The position numbers and the translations under genes are program-made. Positions 1-8,825 of a stretch of DNA of 64,000 bases are shown here, in pieces. The stretch lies in assembly GCF_001456025.1 (NCBI RefSeq), contig NZ_LMTZ01000098.1:62001-126000 (forward strand), given 5' to 3'. The notes beneath the pieces are model-generated. The model worked only from the letters and a program-made list of their open reading frames with translations. It did no database searches and was not told the DNA's origin. Position 1 is the first letter of the stretch; each line of letters opens with the position of its first letter. The DNA is from Mastigocoleus testarum BC008 (GTDB lineage: Bacteria; Cyanobacteriota; Cyanobacteriia; Cyanobacteriales; Nostocaceae).

Positions 1-514
1 ATACAGCCAGAAAACCTTCTTGGTTGTTTTGTATCGATATATCATTGATACCATTTGATGAACCTGATGCCAGTTCTAAATTATTGTTAGATAAATTATT
101 GTTAGATAAATTATTATTAGATAAATTATTATCAGATGTGTTATCCGACTTATTGTTAGATAGATCATCAGATTTGTGGTTATCATCGCGATTTACAATT
201 TGTGAAGAAGTATGATTGTCGCGATCGCTGTTATTGTTTTCGATTACTTCTGACCTAGTTGATTCTGAATTATTGTTTTTTTGTTGGGAGCAATCTGGAT
301 TAATCAACTGATTTGGCTGTTCGATATCATCAGGAAAGCTGTAAATTTCTTCACTACCAGATGTCTCTTGGGAAGAAATTTTACTAGTTATGGTTTGAAA
401 ATTTGGCCCATAATAATTTAACCTAGAAGATGAATCATACAGATTATTTGTGTCATCTGTTGGGTAAGAAGCACTATTTTTTATTTTTTCATCAAGTTTA
501 AACGGTTGCATCAT
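1..514 (-). CDS. Partial ORF downstream of recO, Asn/Ser-rich
   Basis: An open frame starts at tandem ATG codons (514 and 511) and stays open for 171 codons to the window edge, so its 3' part is missing. It overlaps the end of recO by 17 nt, which suggests translational coupling in a deoC-recO-X operon. The visible part is hydrophilic and rich in Asn, Ser, Asp and Gln. Around residues 127-146 it has four in-frame copies of a 15-nt unit (77-136) reading roughly as SNNNL. No domain or membrane segment is visible yet, so no function is assigned. The known family could lie in the missing part, with this piece as a disordered N-terminal extension. Absence of stops over 171 codons and the overlap with recO make it a credible gene. 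Confidence 0.6.
   Translation of the reverse strand, partial: MMQPFKLDEKIKNSASYPTDDTNNLYDSSSRLNYYGPNFQTITSKISSQETSGSEEIYSFPDDIEQPNQLINPDCSQQKNNNSESTRSEVIENNNSDRDNHTSSQIVNRDDNHKSDDLSNNKSDNTSDNNLSNNNLSNNNLSNNNLELASGSSNGINDISIQNNQEGFLAV
77..136. repeat. 15-nt in-frame minisatellite, four copies
   Basis: Four tandem 15-nt units begin at 77, 92, 107 and 122 (consensus TAAATTATTGTTAGA on the plus strand). The first two are identical and the others differ by one or two bases. They encode repeated Asn/Leu/Ser pentads in the minus-strand partial ORF. Confidence 0.9.
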
Positions 515-1559
515 AATTAATTGCAAAATAAGAGTCAATCAAAGTAGCAGAACGAATAGATAAGCCTAAGTGGTATTGCGTGTACTGACGTAGAATTTTT
601 TCGATGGATAACCAGACCGGATGGGTAGTTAAATTTTTAGCTATTTCCGATCTTGATAATTGTTGTAACATTTCTAGTTCTCTAGTACTCAATCTGTGGG
701 ATACTCTTGGGATTTCTTGAGTATGATTAATTGTCTTATAAATTTCGGAATTCTCTTTTGTAACCGATGAAGGGACTGGTGATGAAGAGATTCGCGGTCG
801 GGAAACTGAGTTGGACAGAACTACTTTCGGTACAGAATCTTGAACTGATGTAGAATTCTGAACTGATGTAGAATTCTGAACTGATATAGAATCCTGAATT
901 AGTTTGTTTTCAGTAGCTTTACGCTGCTTGTGTAAGTTTTCCCAAGTTTTTAAACAAAGTATTCCACCTCCATTAATACTAAATCCTACCTGTGGTTCGG
1001 GTTCATTAAAATTAGGAACTAGAGAACGTTGGCTCAAACAACAAATATTAATTTGTGGCGTTACCCCTGCTAAAGCTAAAAGTTGAAAAAGCCCATGGGT
1101 CAAATAAGCTAAGATTTCATACTTATTTGAATCCAATTTACTTGACGTCCCATAACCACCAAACGTACTGTCCGGACTGATCGCTTCTAAACGACCGATA
1201 TGCTCATTAAATAGGTGGAAAAGCTCTGCTTGAGGTTGCTCGCTGAGTGCTTGACATAGTACAACTTCTGCTAAATATTGACTTGCTGCAAGTTTTCCCA
1301 AATCTTTTGCAAGCCCAGGATATGTTTTTACTGTTTGAGCTTGAGTAATTTTACCAAGACTTTTACCTTTCGCAATCAATAATTCATTAACCACAAACAC
1401 TCCACTCCTACCACCCAAGCTGGATTTGTGTTTGCGAGCACCAGGAGCAATGACTCGGATTAAACCATGCTCCTGAGTCAAAATTGTAACTATTCGGTCG
1501 GACTCACCAAATACTTGGGTTTTGAGATTAATACCAGTGGCTTTAAAAGTTTTACTCAT
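498..1559 (-). CDS. recO: DNA repair protein RecO
   Basis: RecO helps load RecA at single-strand gaps with RecF and RecR in recombinational repair. The N-terminal OB-fold region is recognisable (residues about 1-80, with the GIxLKTxxxGESDRI pattern and later GLIRVIAPGARK), followed by the helical C-terminal part ending in a conserved LHKQR-type segment and a helix-rich tail. At 353 residues it is longer than the roughly 240-300 usual for the family. The excess is a Ser/Val/Gln/Asn-rich insert near residues 215-290 that contains a hexapeptide repeated three times. It follows deoC on the same strand with a 54-nt gap and overlaps the next ORF by 17 nt, so the three are probably co-transcribed. 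Identification is firm; the effect of the insert is unknown. Confidence 0.93.
   Translation of the reverse strand: MSKTFKATGINLKTQVFGESDRIVTILTQEHGLIRVIAPGARKHKSSLGGRSGVFVVNELLIAKGKSLGKITQAQTVKTYPGLAKDLGKLAASQYLAEVVLCQALSEQPQAELFHLFNEHIGRLEAISPDSTFGGYGTSSKLDSNKYEILAYLTHGLFQLLALAGVTPQINICCLSQRSLVPNFNEPEPQVGFSINGGGILCLKTWENLHKQRKATENKLIQDSISVQNSTSVQNSTSVQDSVPKVVLSNSVSRPRISSSPVPSSVTKENSEIYKTINHTQEIPRVSHRLSTRELEMLQQLSRSEIAKNLTTHPVWLSIEKILRQYTQYHLGLSIRSATLIDSYFAINYDATV
842..895. repeat. 18-nt in-frame repeat in recO, three copies
   Basis: Units at 842-859 and 860-877 are identical (GAACTGATGTAGAATTCT); 878-895 has two changes. They encode the hexapeptide NSTSVQ or close variants in the low-complexity insert of RecO. 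Confidence 0.92.
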
Positions 1560-1613
1560 TAGTCAATAGTCAGTAGCTACATAGTAGCGAGCAAAGACAT
1601 CATATACAAACTA

Positions 1614-2312
1614 CTAGTAAACTACCGACCCCTGCTGTTTATTTTCAGTACGTTCGCGAAGTAGTTCTACACCTCGGGATGTACCTAACCTCGTCGCACC
1701 GGCTTGTATAAGTTCTAAAGCTTGTTGAATGGTACGAATACCTCCAGAAGCTTTTATACCTACCCTTTCTCCGGCAATTTCTTTCAACAATCTCACGTCT
1801 GCAACTGTAGCACCACCATTCCAACCAGTACTGGTTTTAAGGAAAGCTGCTCCGGCATCCAAAATAATTTCTGCTGCCAGTCGTTTTTCAGGCTCTGTAA
1901 GTAAATTTGTCTCCAGAATTACCTTAACAACCTGCCCTGTTGCTTCACAAATTTCTGCAATTTCTCGATGTACTTCATTAGTTTTGCCAGACTTTAACCA
2001 ACCCAAATTCATTACTACATCTAATTCGGTTGCTCCATTTTCAACTGCTTCTTGTGCTTCATAAAGCTTAACACTTGAAGTTGTAGCCCCCATAGGAAAT
2101 CCAATCACCGTGCAAACCTTGGCTGTCTTACCATGAAGCAGTTCCGCTGCTTGTTTCACATGTACTGGATTGATGCAAACTGTGGCGAAATGAAATTTAT
2201 CTACTTCTTCACACCATTGCTCAACCTGTTGCGGACTTGCTGTTGGTATCAATAAGGCATGTTCGATGTATGGCGCAATATCAATGTCTGAATAGTCTAC
2301 TCCTGCTGCCAT
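1614..2312 (-). CDS. deoC: Deoxyribose-phosphate aldolase
   Basis: DERA reversibly cleaves 2-deoxyribose 5-phosphate to acetaldehyde and glyceraldehyde 3-phosphate in deoxynucleoside catabolism (cytosolic class I aldolase). The 232-residue length and TIM-barrel motifs fit: CTVIGFP near residue 67, ELDVV with Asp98, KVILET, the Schiff-base lysine in FLKTSTGW (Lys159) and GIKASGGI with Lys187. All three catalytic residues are present. It is the first gene of a minus-strand run with recO 54 nt downstream and no other gene for 376 nt upstream, so the promoter is probably in that spacer. Confidence 0.95.
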   Translation of the reverse strand: MAAGVDYSDIDIAPYIEHALLIPTASPQQVEQWCEEVDKFHFATVCINPVHVKQAAELLHGKTAKVCTVIGFPMGATTSSVKLYEAQEAVENGATELDVVMNLGWLKSGKTNEVHREIAEICEATGQVVKVILETNLLTEPEKRLAAEIILDAGAAFLKTSTGWNGGATVADVRLLKEIAGERVGIKASGGIRTIQQALELIQAGATRLGTSRGVELLRERTENKQQGSVVY

Positions 2313-2688
2313 TGCTTCTAGTTCTTAGTTAACAATTATTAACATTTGTGAAAATTTAAGACTATTCTTCTAGAATAGACTAGAAATAGAATAATTTTCG
2401 TAGAAAATTTCCATTCCTCATTTATTGGAACCTCCAAACATAAATAATTATGAGGAAGCACTATAAGATATTTTACTTTGCTTTGGCTTTACTTTTGTTT
2501 GTTAAATATTAGACAAAGATAGCTTAAGCAAAAATAATATTAGCATCGATAAAGATTATAGAATTATCATTTTCTGTCCATTTGTATCGAATAAGTAATC
2601 CTCAATCCTCAATAAAAAAGATGGAGATACCAAAGATGACTCCATCTTTTTTAATTTTAATTAGAGTATGGAAAAGAGTATGGAAAAG
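2313..2688. other. Spacer, deoC upstream region
   Basis: This 376-nt AT-rich spacer holds the presumed deoC promoter at its left end and a strong terminator for the upstream GTPase gene at 2614-2652. A 12-nt direct repeat (GAGTATGGAAAA, twice) lies at about 2664-2688, just after the GTPase stop codon. No gene is visible. Confidence 0.6.
2614..2652 (-). terminator. Bidirectional intrinsic terminator
   Basis: A perfect 13-bp stem (AAAAAAGATGGAG at 2614-2626 with CTCCATCTTTTTT at 2640-2652) closes a 13-nt loop. It has A/T runs on both sides, so it can work in either direction. It lies 37 nt past the stop of the minus-strand GTPase gene. Confidence 0.88.
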
Positions 2689-4152
2689 TTAGGTTGCAAC
2701 TTTTTGATTTGTAATTAATTTATTTGTCTCAGTTCCCGGTAACAAACGTTTAATACCTTTTTGAACAAATCCTTGAAGGAATTTTGTTTGTTGGTTATTC
2801 TCAAAAACACTTTGTAGAGTTTGTTGTAATTTACCCAAATTTAAAGCACTACCGGAATTGATGGCAATTTCTTGCTCTTGGAAGTATTCAATTAAAGCCA
2901 GACCAGCGATTCTTGTTAGATAGGCTGCACTAATTCCCTGAACAGCACCTCCAGCAACAAAAGTTACAGTATTACTTTTCAGGATAGTACTTACAGTTTT
3001 GGTGGAAAGTTCTACTAAGCCCAGTTTTAACATTAGGCTCCCCATTGTGCTAGCTACATTTTGTGCTTGTTCTAGGGAAAATTTTTGCTGATAAAGTTCA
3101 CCTAACTCTACAATCATTTGGGCATTAATTGCCACTGTCGCGAGAACGTCTAAGGCTGGAACAGGATTTACAAATGCTGCTGCTGCTGCGATCCACTGAT
3201 ACTGCTCAATGGTTGGTTGGGCGCGATCACGTCTGATTTCATTTAACAAGTCTTTAGCTTGAGCTTTTAATCCTAAGGCTTTACGCATTGTAGTAGCCCA
3301 GACTAAATTCTGTCGTTGGTTCGCCAACATTTCACTTAGTTGAGTATTTAACTCTTCCAAGTTTGGTTTTACTTGTTCCATCCACTCTTGGAAAGAACCA
3401 TCTTGATGATGTTTGCGCACTTTAATGGGTAAGGGGGATGCAGCTATCCCAACTACGGGAGAAGATATTTTTTGCTTTAAAGATTGCAAAATACTAGCCC
3501 GTTCGTCTGCTAAATATCGATCTTGCTTGTTGAAAACTAAGATGACTTGTTGATTCCTGGCTTTAAGTAGTTCCAAAGCCTGAAATTCTGAGTCAGTTAG
3601 ATCGCTGTCGATCGCAAACAATACAAAATCATATTCGTCTCCACTTTGAAGCACTTTATTATCTGCTTCTTCATCAATCTGCAAGAATAAAGGTGATGTT
3701 TCCTGAATATCAACAGTCAGTTGAGGAAAATTCTCAAAACCAGCATTTAGCTCTTTGACTAAAATTGTTTTCCCTACCGATTTACCACCTGTAACAAGTA
3801 ACTTAATTTCTTGTCTGTCTAATTCGACTTGTAACTGAGTAAGTCGCTCCCGCAGATTGTCCAATGCAAAATGACTTTGTGATTCTTGAGCTAATCTGTC
3901 TATCACTATTTCTGAACTAGCGATCGCATCTACTGCTGTTTGTCGATCTACGGGTACGATACTTTGAGTTTGGGAGTTCTCCACAACATTATTTTGCCTG
4001 ACCAGCCACAAACCACCACCAACTGCAGCTAAACTTAATAGGCTAAACTCTCCAATCTGTATTATGGAATCTTGCCAACTTTGTAAAACCCACAACCCGA
4101 ATGAGATTCCCAATCCTCCAACTAAAATAGGTCGCTTTAATTTAACAATCAT
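2689..4152 (-). CDS. Membrane-associated GTPase with DUF697-type C-terminus
   Basis: The N-terminus has two hydrophobic segments (about residues 8-25 and 35-50). A small-GTPase-like domain follows, with Walker A GGKSVGKT near residue 120, a DSDLT/FAIDSD region, and a G4 motif NKQD near residue 208. The C-terminal third (about 315-440) is rich in Ala and hydrophobic helices, with NPVPALDVLATVAINAQM, typical of the YcjF/DUF697 proteins of cyanobacteria. The likely role is a dynamin-like or stress-linked membrane GTPase, but substrate and process are unknown. It is monocistronic by context: a strong terminator follows and a repeat-filled spacer precedes it. Confidence 0.8.
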   Translation of the reverse strand: MIVKLKRPILVGGLGISFGLWVLQSWQDSIIQIGEFSLLSLAAVGGGLWLVRQNNVVENSQTQSIVPVDRQTAVDAIASSEIVIDRLAQESQSHFALDNLRERLTQLQVELDRQEIKLLVTGGKSVGKTILVKELNAGFENFPQLTVDIQETSPLFLQIDEEADNKVLQSGDEYDFVLFAIDSDLTDSEFQALELLKARNQQVILVFNKQDRYLADERASILQSLKQKISSPVVGIAASPLPIKVRKHHQDGSFQEWMEQVKPNLEELNTQLSEMLANQRQNLVWATTMRKALGLKAQAKDLLNEIRRDRAQPTIEQYQWIAAAAAFVNPVPALDVLATVAINAQMIVELGELYQQKFSLEQAQNVASTMGSLMLKLGLVELSTKTVSTILKSNTVTFVAGGAVQGISAAYLTRIAGLALIEYFQEQEIAINSGSALNLGKLQQTLQSVFENNQQTKFLQGFVQKGIKRLLPGTETNKLITNQKVAT

Positions 4153-4239
4153 AAATCACCTTATTTTTTAGATGGTTTTTATACTGTTGCAATAATTGTA
4201 GGTGGAAAAAAGCACACAGAACAAAACTCAATGCTAATA

Positions 4240-4316
<77 letters not shown>

Positions 4317-4377
4317 GAATATTTTTTGCACCTGGATTTGAGTTTTTTAGCTCACTTGCAATTGCTATTACTTATAA

Positions 4378-4420
4378 AAAATAAAGCCTCACACTCAAAC
4401 TAGAATGTAAGACTTTATTT
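4378..4420 (-). terminator. Terminator after the first initiator tRNA
   Basis: On the minus strand, AAATAAAG (from 4420) can pair with CTTTATTT (ending 4378), with a longer imperfect stem extending inward. A T-rich tail follows. It lies 9 nt beyond the CCA end of the tRNA at 4429-4505. Confidence 0.65.
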
Positions 4421-4428
4421 TGTGTATT

Positions 4429-4505
<77 letters not shown>

Positions 4506-4634
4506 TCGCTTTCTTAACTTTCACTATAAAATTTTCACCTTACTTACATACAATCCACTATTTTTATAACAACAATGAATCTACGTTTTCTGGTTGGGAT
4601 ATTTTCTATTCCCTGTTCTCTACAAAAATAATGC

Positions 4635-4658
4635 CTTACACTAAAAATATGGTGTAAG
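4635..4658 (-). terminator. Terminator after the second initiator tRNA
   Basis: CTTACAC (4635-4641) and GTGTAAG (4652-4658) form a perfect 7-bp stem with a 10-nt loop. Read on the minus strand it is followed by a T-rich stretch. It occupies the same place relative to its tRNA as the terminator at 4378-4420, so it is part of the duplicated unit. Confidence 0.65.
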
Positions 4659-4675
4659 ACTTTACTTTGTATATT

Positions 4676-4752
<77 letters not shown>

Positions 4753-4801
4753 CCGCTTTCTTAACTTTCACTATTAAAGCACACAGATAATAATTTGGCA
4801 A

Positions 4802-5755
4802 CTACAAAATTGATAATTCTCCAATAACTTCCAAACGCTTGTATTTGTCTAGGATTGTGAACTTTTCTGATAGGGCTTCCGCAACAGTAGGAGCGATCCA
4901 ACCCATTTGTTGCAATAAGTGAATGGCTACTGCATATTTTGCCCGTCTTGCTCCATCTATGACTTTAATTGCCATGCCCATACCTTCACCAAGACGACCG
5001 ATGCATTGTATGCCTTCTCCACCAGATTTACTGACTAATTCTCCCGGAGTTAAGCGCATCAATTCTGTATCAAACAGCCCATCTCCTGCCACCATCGTTG
5101 GATGATGGGTCATTGCACGAACAATACGTTCCATATCTAAAGTACTTCGCGTTGCCAGTTTCGCATATAAAGTGGCAATTTGAGCAATTTGCATCAGATA
5201 GGTTGGTACGCCACAATCATCATGGGCGCTGATAAATTCTTCTGCCGGCATTCGCAGTAATTCTGCAACTTTAGTCAGAATTAGTTGCTGTACGGGGTGC
5301 TTGCGCTCAAAATAGTTATTAAATAACCAGTTATTTTGTTTGCATACGGCTAACATCCCAGCATGTTTTCCAGAACAATTATGTTCTAGACGACTACTTT
5401 TACCTTCTGGTAGAGGGCATTGTAACAATAATGGGTCGATATCAGAACGCCAAAGGATATTAAATGCCTGTCTTACATGCTCAATACTACCCTTGTGGGA
5501 AGCAGTAATAATTGCCAAATCGCGATCGCTCAGATTGTAACGCTCTAAAGTTCCCGTCGCAGTTACAGCTAGCGCCTGAAATGGTTTAAGCGCCGAACGC
5601 ACAAAACTAGCAGTTTCTGCATTTCCGGCGACAGATAAAATTCTTCCACGTTCATCTGTGACAACAGCCTGAACTATGTGCCTTGATTCGATTATACCTT
5701 CCCGCAATAATCTTACTTCTAGCGGTACGGCTTGAGTTCTTTTTGCCATCGTCAA
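4802..5755 (-). CDS. Asparaginase, plant-type AnsA/L-asparaginase II (PF06089) family
   Basis: This enzyme family hydrolyses L-asparagine to aspartate and ammonia. Family motifs are visible: SALKPFQAL near residue 54, ASHKGSIEHV, HNCSGKHAGML near residue 125, and DDCGVPTYLM (usually DGCGVPT). The 317-residue length is normal. A second in-frame ATG two codons in (MAKRTQ) is an equally good start. It follows CGLD27 on the same strand after 62 nt. The rsfS-CGLD27-asparaginase order is common in cyanobacteria, which supports the assignment. Confidence 0.88.
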   Translation of the reverse strand: MTMAKRTQAVPLEVRLLREGIIESRHIVQAVVTDERGRILSVAGNAETASFVRSALKPFQALAVTATGTLERYNLSDRDLAIITASHKGSIEHVRQAFNILWRSDIDPLLLQCPLPEGKSSRLEHNCSGKHAGMLAVCKQNNWLFNNYFERKHPVQQLILTKVAELLRMPAEEFISAHDDCGVPTYLMQIAQIATLYAKLATRSTLDMERIVRAMTHHPTMVAGDGLFDTELMRLTPGELVSKSGGEGIQCIGRLGEGMGMAIKVIDGARRAKYAVAIHLLQQMGWIAPTVAEALSEKFTILDKYKRLEVIGELSIL

Positions 5756-5817
5756 TATTTAGCTGCGAACCCCAAAGTTATGAATTAGTTCTTCTTAACG
5801 GTGGAAGTCCCAACTAC

Positions 5818-6318
5818 TCATAGTAATTGCCAAACTATACTACCAGCAATGAATAATCCAACCAAGCCAACAAAGGTAAGCTTTATGCGCTGCAAAATTG
5901 GTCTGATTTCATAACTAACAATTAAGCGATCGCGATCAAGTATATCTTGAGGTTTAGCCCAGTTATGTCCGTCATACCACCCTGATTCTTCATAAAATAT
6001 TATTGGGCTATAAAGACGGGAGCGAATATAAGACCAACCCAGATATAACCTTGTTAGCAACAGTATGACCCCCACACTTCCACCAGCAGCACTGGATAAC
6101 AAAAAATGTGAGAGATCTTTGTGTAGAGGAAAGCTGGTAGCAGCAACAGGGGCAGCAAAAATCAAAGACAAACCCCAAGCCCAAATGATCTTGGTTATAT
6201 ATTTTCGCCACGTTAAAGTGCAATCGCGAAATAACCAAGATGACTTTAATTCTTCATACTCATTAAGGGGCTGTTGCTCTGTTGGTACTGGACAGTTAAA
6301 AACTGAGGACCTAATCAT
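5818..6318 (-). CDS. CGLD27 family membrane protein (DUF1230)
   Basis: A 166-residue protein with the family signature CPVPTEQQPLNEYEEL near the N-terminus, two hydrophobic segments in the middle (about residues 44-62 and 72-90), the pattern YEESGWYDGHNWAKP near 108-122, then RDRLIVSYEIRP and a C-terminal hydrophobic segment. CGLD27 proteins are conserved in cyanobacteria, green algae, plants and diatoms; the plant homologue is chloroplast-located. The biochemical role is unsettled. The start is only 6 nt after the rsfS stop codon, so the two are probably translationally coupled. Confidence 0.9.
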   Translation of the reverse strand: MIRSSVFNCPVPTEQQPLNEYEELKSSWLFRDCTLTWRKYITKIIWAWGLSLIFAAPVAATSFPLHKDLSHFLLSSAAGGSVGVILLLTRLYLGWSYIRSRLYSPIIFYEESGWYDGHNWAKPQDILDRDRLIVSYEIRPILQRIKLTFVGLVGLFIAGSIVWQLL

Positions 6319-6324
6319 GCCGAT

Positions 6325-6777
6325 TTACCCCATTTCATCATCTGATAACTGCAACTCAATACGTTCGGCGTGACCCCAGAACGCTTCTAAGTTATAAAAT
6401 TCCCGTTCATATGGCATCATAACATGTACTATGACGTCACCATAATCTTGCAATATCCAGTTACCTTCAGTTTTCCCTTCTGTGCGTAAAGGACTTTTCT
6501 GCCATTCAGTTTTGAGAGTATGTTCTACAGCATCTGCAATTGCTCTTACTTGTACGTTGGAATACCCTGTTGCGAGGATAAAATAATCTGCCAGATAAGA
6601 AACATCTGCGACTTTAAGCAACAAGATATCTCCTGCTTTTCGCTCGGAAGCAGCATTTGCAATACTTACAGCTATTCTTTCACTAATTTCTCTGTCTTCA
6701 AGCTGTTGCCTCTCAACTTCACTCTTGGTAGTGGTGGTAGACTGTGATGGAAAATTTGCTTGGAAATAATCAGTCAT
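6325..6777 (-). CDS. rsfS: Ribosomal silencing factor RsfS (Iojap family)
   Basis: RsfS binds ribosomal protein uL14 on the 50S subunit and blocks subunit joining in starved or stationary cells. The 150-residue protein has a Thr/Ser-rich N-terminal extension of about 35 residues, then the Iojap core: AASERKAGDILLLKVADVS, LADYFILATG, AIADAVEHTLK, GNWILQDYGDVIVHVM and EREFYNLEAFWGHAERIEL. It heads the minus-strand run rsfS-CGLD27-asparaginase. Identification is secure. Confidence 0.95.
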   Translation of the reverse strand: MTDYFQANFPSQSTTTTKSEVERQQLEDREISERIAVSIANAASERKAGDILLLKVADVSYLADYFILATGYSNVQVRAIADAVEHTLKTEWQKSPLRTEGKTEGNWILQDYGDVIVHVMMPYEREFYNLEAFWGHAERIELQLSDDEMG

Positions 6778-7553
6778 TAAACCTCAACTTATTTTTCTGT
6801 TCGTCAAAAGTTTTCACGATTACTGACAAGCTTTCATAGAACTGCAACCTTTGCTCTTTGTTATCTTGAATACTAACAAAAAAAACAGGTTTTTATGCAC
6901 AATGAATTAACAATTGTTTGAGATTACTTTCACGAGAGCGAATAGCAAATTACAATTTGTCGCAACTCGGGTCCCAATTTACTAATTATTAAGGATAATC
7001 AACTCTTTAAGTGTATAACCATAATTCAATTAACAGTTCAACACATGTATATATGACTTAATATCCTTAAAGCTTGCAACAAGTGTGAAAATTATTTGTT
7101 GATTTTAAATATCTGCCTTCACATAGAATACAAGATAGTAAAGTGACACTCGGTCTACCTAGAGTATGATTGGTAATTTCCTGTAATACTTCTTCACTCG
7201 ATTAGATGTAACAAGTATCACATTATTCGTTGTTAGTAAAAATTAAAGGTAGATACTTTAAACTCTGTTTAACTCTGTTTATTCATGGGTCCTTAGCCTT
7301 AAGACAAGATATTTCATTACTTAAAGTTTTGAATCATTGATTCATTTCCAGCTTATCTCAAAAAAAAACATTCCCGATGTTAATTAAAATTCTTTCACTA
7401 ACATCAGGATTTTTGAGGGCTATTCATAATAGATGTATCAATTTATTGCTTTAGAAGTATCAAGCCATATTTGTAAGCAAAAAATCTAACAATATGGCAG
7501 TTGATACCCATGTTTAAATGCTAGCGTAATATTTAAAGATATTAAGCAATGAA
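6778..7553. other. 776-nt spacer upstream of rsfS
   Basis: This AT-rich spacer holds the rsfS promoter region on its left, a terminator for the glycosyltransferase gene at 7372-7409, and a 10-nt direct repeat AACTCTGTTT at 7261-7280. No ORF with coding character is seen on either strand. Confidence 0.55.
7372..7409 (-). terminator. Intrinsic terminator of the glycosyltransferase gene
   Basis: TCCCGATGTTA (7372-7382) pairs with TAACATCAGGA (7399-7409), an 11-bp stem with one mismatch. On the minus strand it is followed within 3 nt by a run of nine T residues. It lies about 145 nt past the stop of the gene at 7554-8825. Confidence 0.82.
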
Positions 7554-8825
7554 TTAAACTTCTTGTTTGGATGCAATTGCCGGATTGATTGTTTCTCTGT
7601 CTGCAGTTACAGAATAAAATAGTGATTCATAATTTTTCAAGGCTTGTTCAAAGCTGTATTGCTCTGTAGCAAATTTACGGCTGTTGTAGCCCAAAGTTTT
7701 AACTTTTTCCGGATGTTCATATAGGTCTAACACAGCATTAGCTAGTTCCTGAGGATCTTCTGGTGGGGCTACAATTCCACCACCGCTTTGTCTGATCGCC
7801 CTAGCTGCGGTTCCATTATCCGGAACAGAGGCTACAATTGCTCTTCCACTGGCTAATAAAACTTGGATTTTAGATGGCATATTAAAAGAGATCACATTTT
7901 TCTTTTGTACGACCAAACCCACGTCTGCAGCAGCTAACATTTGAGGTAAATCTTTGCGGGGTTGAAATGGTAGTAGTAAAACATTATCTGCACTGCAATT
8001 GGCGCACTCTTGTTTTAGCCGTTGTAAACCCGAAGCTTCTCCAACAATTACAAAAGCAATATCCTTGATTTCTTTTAATTTTGCCGCAGCTTTAATAACC
8101 GTTTCTAATCCTTGGGTCAGAGCAATGTTGCCAGAATATAAGACAACAAATTTACCATTTAAATTATTTTGTTCGCGAAAATAGTTACCTTCTTTTTTGA
8201 AAGGTCGGATAAAATTCACGTCAACCCAATTGGGTATTTGCACCATTTTATTTGCTGGTACGTGCTTCTCTAGAAGATTTTCCACAAAACCATCAGCAAT
8301 AACGCTTATTTTAGTTGCAGAGCCGTAAGCAAATTTTTCTAATCTCGAAAATAAGCGAATCAAAAACTTATTTTTCAGTAAGCCCACATGAACTGCAGCT
8401 TCCGGTAAGATGTCTTGAAGATTGAGAACTACAGGGCAAGCATGTAACAATCCTAGTAACGTGCTAGGTAGACAAGCAGGTAGTGATGGAGAAGTTGTTA
8501 AAATTACATCTGGACGCCAATCCATTAATGCAGGGAAGAAGCTATTAATAACAAAGCTTGCGTCTAACAATATTCTATCTATTAGCTTGGGTTGGGGGCG
8601 AATCCAAACATAGCAACGTTGAATTTTAACCCCATTTTTGTATTCTGTTAAAAAGAATTTTCCTTTATAGTCTTCGTATATTTGACGTTCTGGATAATTA
8701 GGCATAGCTGTGACTACACGCACTTGATGTCCGCGTTTAACTAAGCCTTCTGCTAATTCCGTCATCAATGGTGCAATACCAATTGGCTCCGGATGATAGT
8801 TATAAGAGTAAATTAAAATCCGCAT
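7554..8825 (-). CDS. Glycosyltransferase family 4, WbuB-like
   Basis: The 423-residue protein has two Rossmann-type halves (GT-B fold). The N-terminal half starts MRILIYSYNYHPEPIGIAPL, typical of WbuB/WcaI-like transferases. The C-terminal half has FVVLYSGNIALTQGLE, then VGEASG, and the donor-binding region SFNMPSKIQVLLASGRAIVAS. It probably transfers a sugar from a nucleotide donor onto a lipid-linked intermediate at the inner face of the membrane for exopolysaccharide or O-antigen synthesis. The donor and acceptor sugars cannot be deduced. The STAS-sugar transferase gene lies upstream on the same strand but 702 nt away, so co-transcription is uncertain. Confidence 0.88.
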   Translation of the reverse strand: MRILIYSYNYHPEPIGIAPLMTELAEGLVKRGHQVRVVTAMPNYPERQIYEDYKGKFFLTEYKNGVKIQRCYVWIRPQPKLIDRILLDASFVINSFFPALMDWRPDVILTTSPSLPACLPSTLLGLLHACPVVLNLQDILPEAAVHVGLLKNKFLIRLFSRLEKFAYGSATKISVIADGFVENLLEKHVPANKMVQIPNWVDVNFIRPFKKEGNYFREQNNLNGKFVVLYSGNIALTQGLETVIKAAAKLKEIKDIAFVIVGEASGLQRLKQECANCSADNVLLLPFQPRKDLPQMLAAADVGLVVQKKNVISFNMPSKIQVLLASGRAIVASVPDNGTAARAIRQSGGGIVAPPEDPQELANAVLDLYEHPEKVKTLGYNSRKFATEQYSFEQALKNYESLFYSVTADRETINPAIASKQEV

